Assembly (NCBI GenBank): GCA_049999725.1
Contig: JBNGIS010018354.1
Location: 1 to 36,763 of the forward strand
Reading direction: 5' to 3'
DNA from: Haplomitrium mnioides
Taxonomy: Eukaryota; Marchantiophyta; Haplomitriopsida; Calobryales
DNA: 36,763 nucleotides
Below, piece by piece: positions 34,156 to 36,763 of this stretch (position 1 is its first letter; the number at the start of each line of letters is the position of its first letter). The notes below the pieces were generated by a model. That model saw only the letters and a list, made by a program, of their open reading frames with translations, did not search any database and was not told the DNA's origin. Position numbers and translations under genes: made by a program.

Positions 34156-36763
34156 TGTCAGCCGATGGTTTGGAACACTCAAGCAGAATTCACGAAATCA
34201 GAAGCATCAACGACACAATAATCCTTGGCAAGTGTTAGGGCCTCTTAAGAGCCAGGGATTGCCCTCAAACAACTACTAAGAGCAGGGCGCATGAGTTATG
34301 GGAGGGAAACAGGATCATGGCGGAGGAGATGAGTAGGGAACCAGGATCGCCAACTAGAGGAGGGACCACCTTTCAAAATTCGAAGCGAGCGAGCGAGAAT
34401 CCGTGGGCCTCAGGAGGATGCGGGGATCGGAGCTTGGGGAGAAGGAAGAGAGCGGCCACCTATGGCAAAGAAATCGCAGGAGGAGGAAGAACGGATCCAC
34501 AACGACAAAATCCGAAGGCACTCCAAAGAAAGTCAGATCGCAGATAGGTCTTGCAGCGGCCACAATTCGGGAAGCAAGGATCAGGGATTAAAATGAGAAG
34601 GTGAGATCATCACGATGGCGAGCAAGGCCATGGAAGAGGGACGCCTCGATCCCACAAGCAAGAGCGCGCAGTGCAAGGGCCGATCGAACTCTCCCATTCG
34701 AGTCCGCGAATCCTGGCGGAAATGTGGAGTCCACGGAAGGCCCCACGAGATTCCACGGAAACGTGGCATCTCTAGAGCACTTCGCGGGATTCCATGGATG
34801 GCGTGACGGCACCAAAAGGCCCGAGAATCTACGGAAAGGTGCCTTCCTAAGTGGGGATCCCACTTAGCGGGGTTCCGATCCGTCTTACGACGTGGGGACC
34901 CCGGTTAAGAGGGATCCACGAAGAAACCAACCGGGGAGCAAGGAGGAGGGCCTGAAACAACGACTTATCGAGGGTCTAGCCGAAGGAAAACGGGAGAGTG
35001 TCGGAAGGATGATGCATCGAAGATCCGAGCGAAAGAGGAGCGGGGAAGCCGAAGGGGCAATTTAGCGCGGATCCGTCAAGAGGAAAATAGAGGAGAGCTG
35101 AAAGGGGGACATATCACCGAGTGGGCCGACGAAGAGCGAGTGAAGACAAAAAGGCGACTTATCAACGATCCGGTTCAATGAGGCGCATCAGTGGTGAAAC
35201 GGTGATCCATTGCAAACCGTCCAATGGGAAGAAGGCTAAGCAAGAAGGGCGATATGGCACCGATCCAGTTGGGGGAAACAAGGGGTACGCCGAAAAGACG
35301 ATCTATTGGTGAATCAGGTAGCAAGATGAGAGCAGCCGAAAAATCTATCTAACGCCGGTGCGACCGACGAAGGAGCAAGCGGCGCCAAAAGGATGATTCA
35401 ACGCTAATCTGACATCACAAGGGTGAAAGTTTGACGAGGTGTGGCCGATATCCGAAAGTTCGAAGGGGCAAATGGTTTGAAAGGGCCTTGTAGTTCTTAT
35501 ATCAAGCTTTCAAAAATGTTAACGAAGAGAGCCTCGGGCGTGCGCATAGTTCTTACTTCGAAGGTACGACGAAATGGCAACATCAACACAATTCTTATTT
35601 GGCGAGCAGGGTAAGTCTGGAGCGGCTCTTCGGATGACGTGGCGAGCGCAGGGAGTCCGCGGAAGTGCTTCGGAAACGTGGCGTGTTGGGGAACTTGGTA
35701 GGGTTTCCGATGGTCAACTTCGGAAGAAGGGTACGCGTGACGGTCCACCTACCCCTTTGCGGGGCAGCATCGGACAGCAGCCTTCGGACGACATGGCGCC
35801 TTGGGAAGCACATAGGGGGTTCTGTGGTTCAACCTTGGAAGGAAGTCAACCAACGGTCCGCCTACCCCTTTGCGGGGTGGCGTCGAACGGTGCCCTTCGG
35901 AGGACGTGGCGACTCCAGGGACCTCGAAGCAACTCATGGGACATGCGACACAAGGAGAAGAGTTCATCGAACCTCGGGCAATGTACATGTCAACTGAAGA
36001 AGGAGCAGTCATCGCAACAGTCAGCCTACCCCCTTGCGGGGCGATGTCGGACGGCGGTGCAGCGGAGGACGTGGCGCGCGGAGAGTGAAGTAGGATCTGC
36101 GGGGGAATCTGTGGAGATTCCGTGGACTGGATTCTGCGGGGCGCTTCGAAACTCAGTTCCAAAGAACCTCTTCGGACTTGGTTCTGTGAGAATCTACGGA
36201 ATCTCTTCCTGCAAGATTCCTTGGACTCCCCGTGAGATTACCATTGTACTTGTCTTTCTCAATCAACTGAAGGGACATGCGGCTTGATTTCCTTTTCCGG
36301 GGTAACTAGATTAACTAACGAGGGAGGCACGCGTCGCATTTTCCCACTTCGAGCTTAACGGCCATAACGACTATTCATCGGATCGAGCTCGAGGGATTAA
36401 CGCGTAGAGGGGAGTATACATCGTTGGCCTTCAAATCATTTCAAGTTGATGCATGGGCAACTGTGGGGCGTGATAGCGATGCGAGGTACGAGAATCGCGC
36501 ATGGTAAGGCAGGGGTGAGGATTCAGTGAGGAGCTACGTGAAGCAGGGGTACTAGCTCCATAAGGCTAGGGGGATTCAGAGGAGGACTGGAGGGGCGCCG
36601 AGGATTGCAGAGTGAGGAGCTCTAGATGCTCGGGCGATCCAAGTGACCTCATCCTTGCCGGTAGACCAAAGCGAATGGGGACTGATACGATAGTTCGAAG
36701 GGATCCCGACCTGCCAAGAACTAAGGAGAGGCTGCGAAGTGAGGAGCTTGGAGCCGTCTCGAC
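34156..36763 (+). repeat. 3' LTR, copy 2, 3' end missing
   Basis: Duplicate of 13249-15856, ending in mid-LTR. The perfect hairpin is at 34847-34867 and the GC-rich subrepeats at about 35740-36087. Confidence 0.95.

Larger units (their letters stand above)
20908..36763. repeat. Second copy of 1-15856 (offset 20,907 bp)
   Basis: Every landmark recurs at exactly +20,907: the satellite variants, the 68-bp duplication, the LTR starts, both internal frames, the G10 run (near 10409/31316) and the G16 run (near 13119/34026). No indel is possible across the segment because start and end offsets agree. I saw no substitution in the stretches compared. The sequence is cut at the window end inside the 3' LTR. 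Confidence 0.97.
28366..36763 (+). mobile_element. LTR retrotransposon, copy 2, truncated by the window end
   Basis: This is the same element at +20,907. It has a complete 5' LTR and internal region and the first 2,608 bp of the 3' LTR. It is the same insertion event duplicated (same target word, same LTR differences), not an independent transposition. Confidence 0.95.

Noticed and set aside
7459-36763. Two independent retrotransposon insertions
   Set aside because: Both have the same target word, the same flanking satellite variants and the same internal differences at a constant offset, so they are one insertion represented twice.

Overview
This is repetitive eukaryotic nuclear DNA, most likely from a plant, and contains no ordinary host gene. 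Three components account for almost every base: (1) an AT-rich tandem satellite whose units are about 107, 134 or occasionally 161 bp; (2) a complete 9,713-bp LTR retrotransposon inserted in that satellite; and (3) a second copy of the whole arrangement starting at 20908, offset by exactly 20,907 bp and running to the window end. The plant assignment is an inference from very long LTRs, a non-autonomous gag-only element and a satellite context. No host gene or organelle marker confirms it.

Layout: satellite 1-7458; 5' LTR 7459-11338 (3,880 bp); internal region 11339-13248 (1,910 bp); 3' LTR 13249-17171 (3,923 bp); satellite again 17172-20907, with a 10-N assembly gap at 19560-19569. Then comes copy 2: satellite 20908-28365, 5' LTR 28366-32245, internal region 32246-34155, and a 3' LTR starting at 34156 that is cut off by the window end. 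The element is flanked by a perfect 5-bp target-site duplication (TATAG, 7454-7458 and 17172-17176). Removing it restores an intact satellite unit.

The retrotransposon is unusual: about 80% of it is LTR, and no protease, reverse transcriptase, RNase H or integrase is visible. Its internal region has one open frame (11591-12397) encoding a basic, Ser/Arg-rich protein with a perfect CX2CX4HX4C zinc knuckle. An overlapping frame, -1 relative to the first (12349-13035, open from 12208), continues with acidic and then unrecognised sequence. This fits a gag-only, non-autonomous element (compare the LARD and TR-GAG classes) that would depend on another element for polymerase functions. Within each LTR there is a TATA-like box, a roughly 316-bp tandem dimer, three degenerate GC-rich subrepeats and a perfect or near-perfect hairpin.

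The two LTRs of the element differ by roughly 8% (hand count over two blocks), so the insertion is not recent. By contrast the two 20.9-kb copies look identical wherever compared, including a 16-G homopolymer. That contrast, with the N gap and an irregular satellite junction near 20831, makes a false assembly duplication the leading explanation. A very recent tandem duplication or a circular template remains possible.
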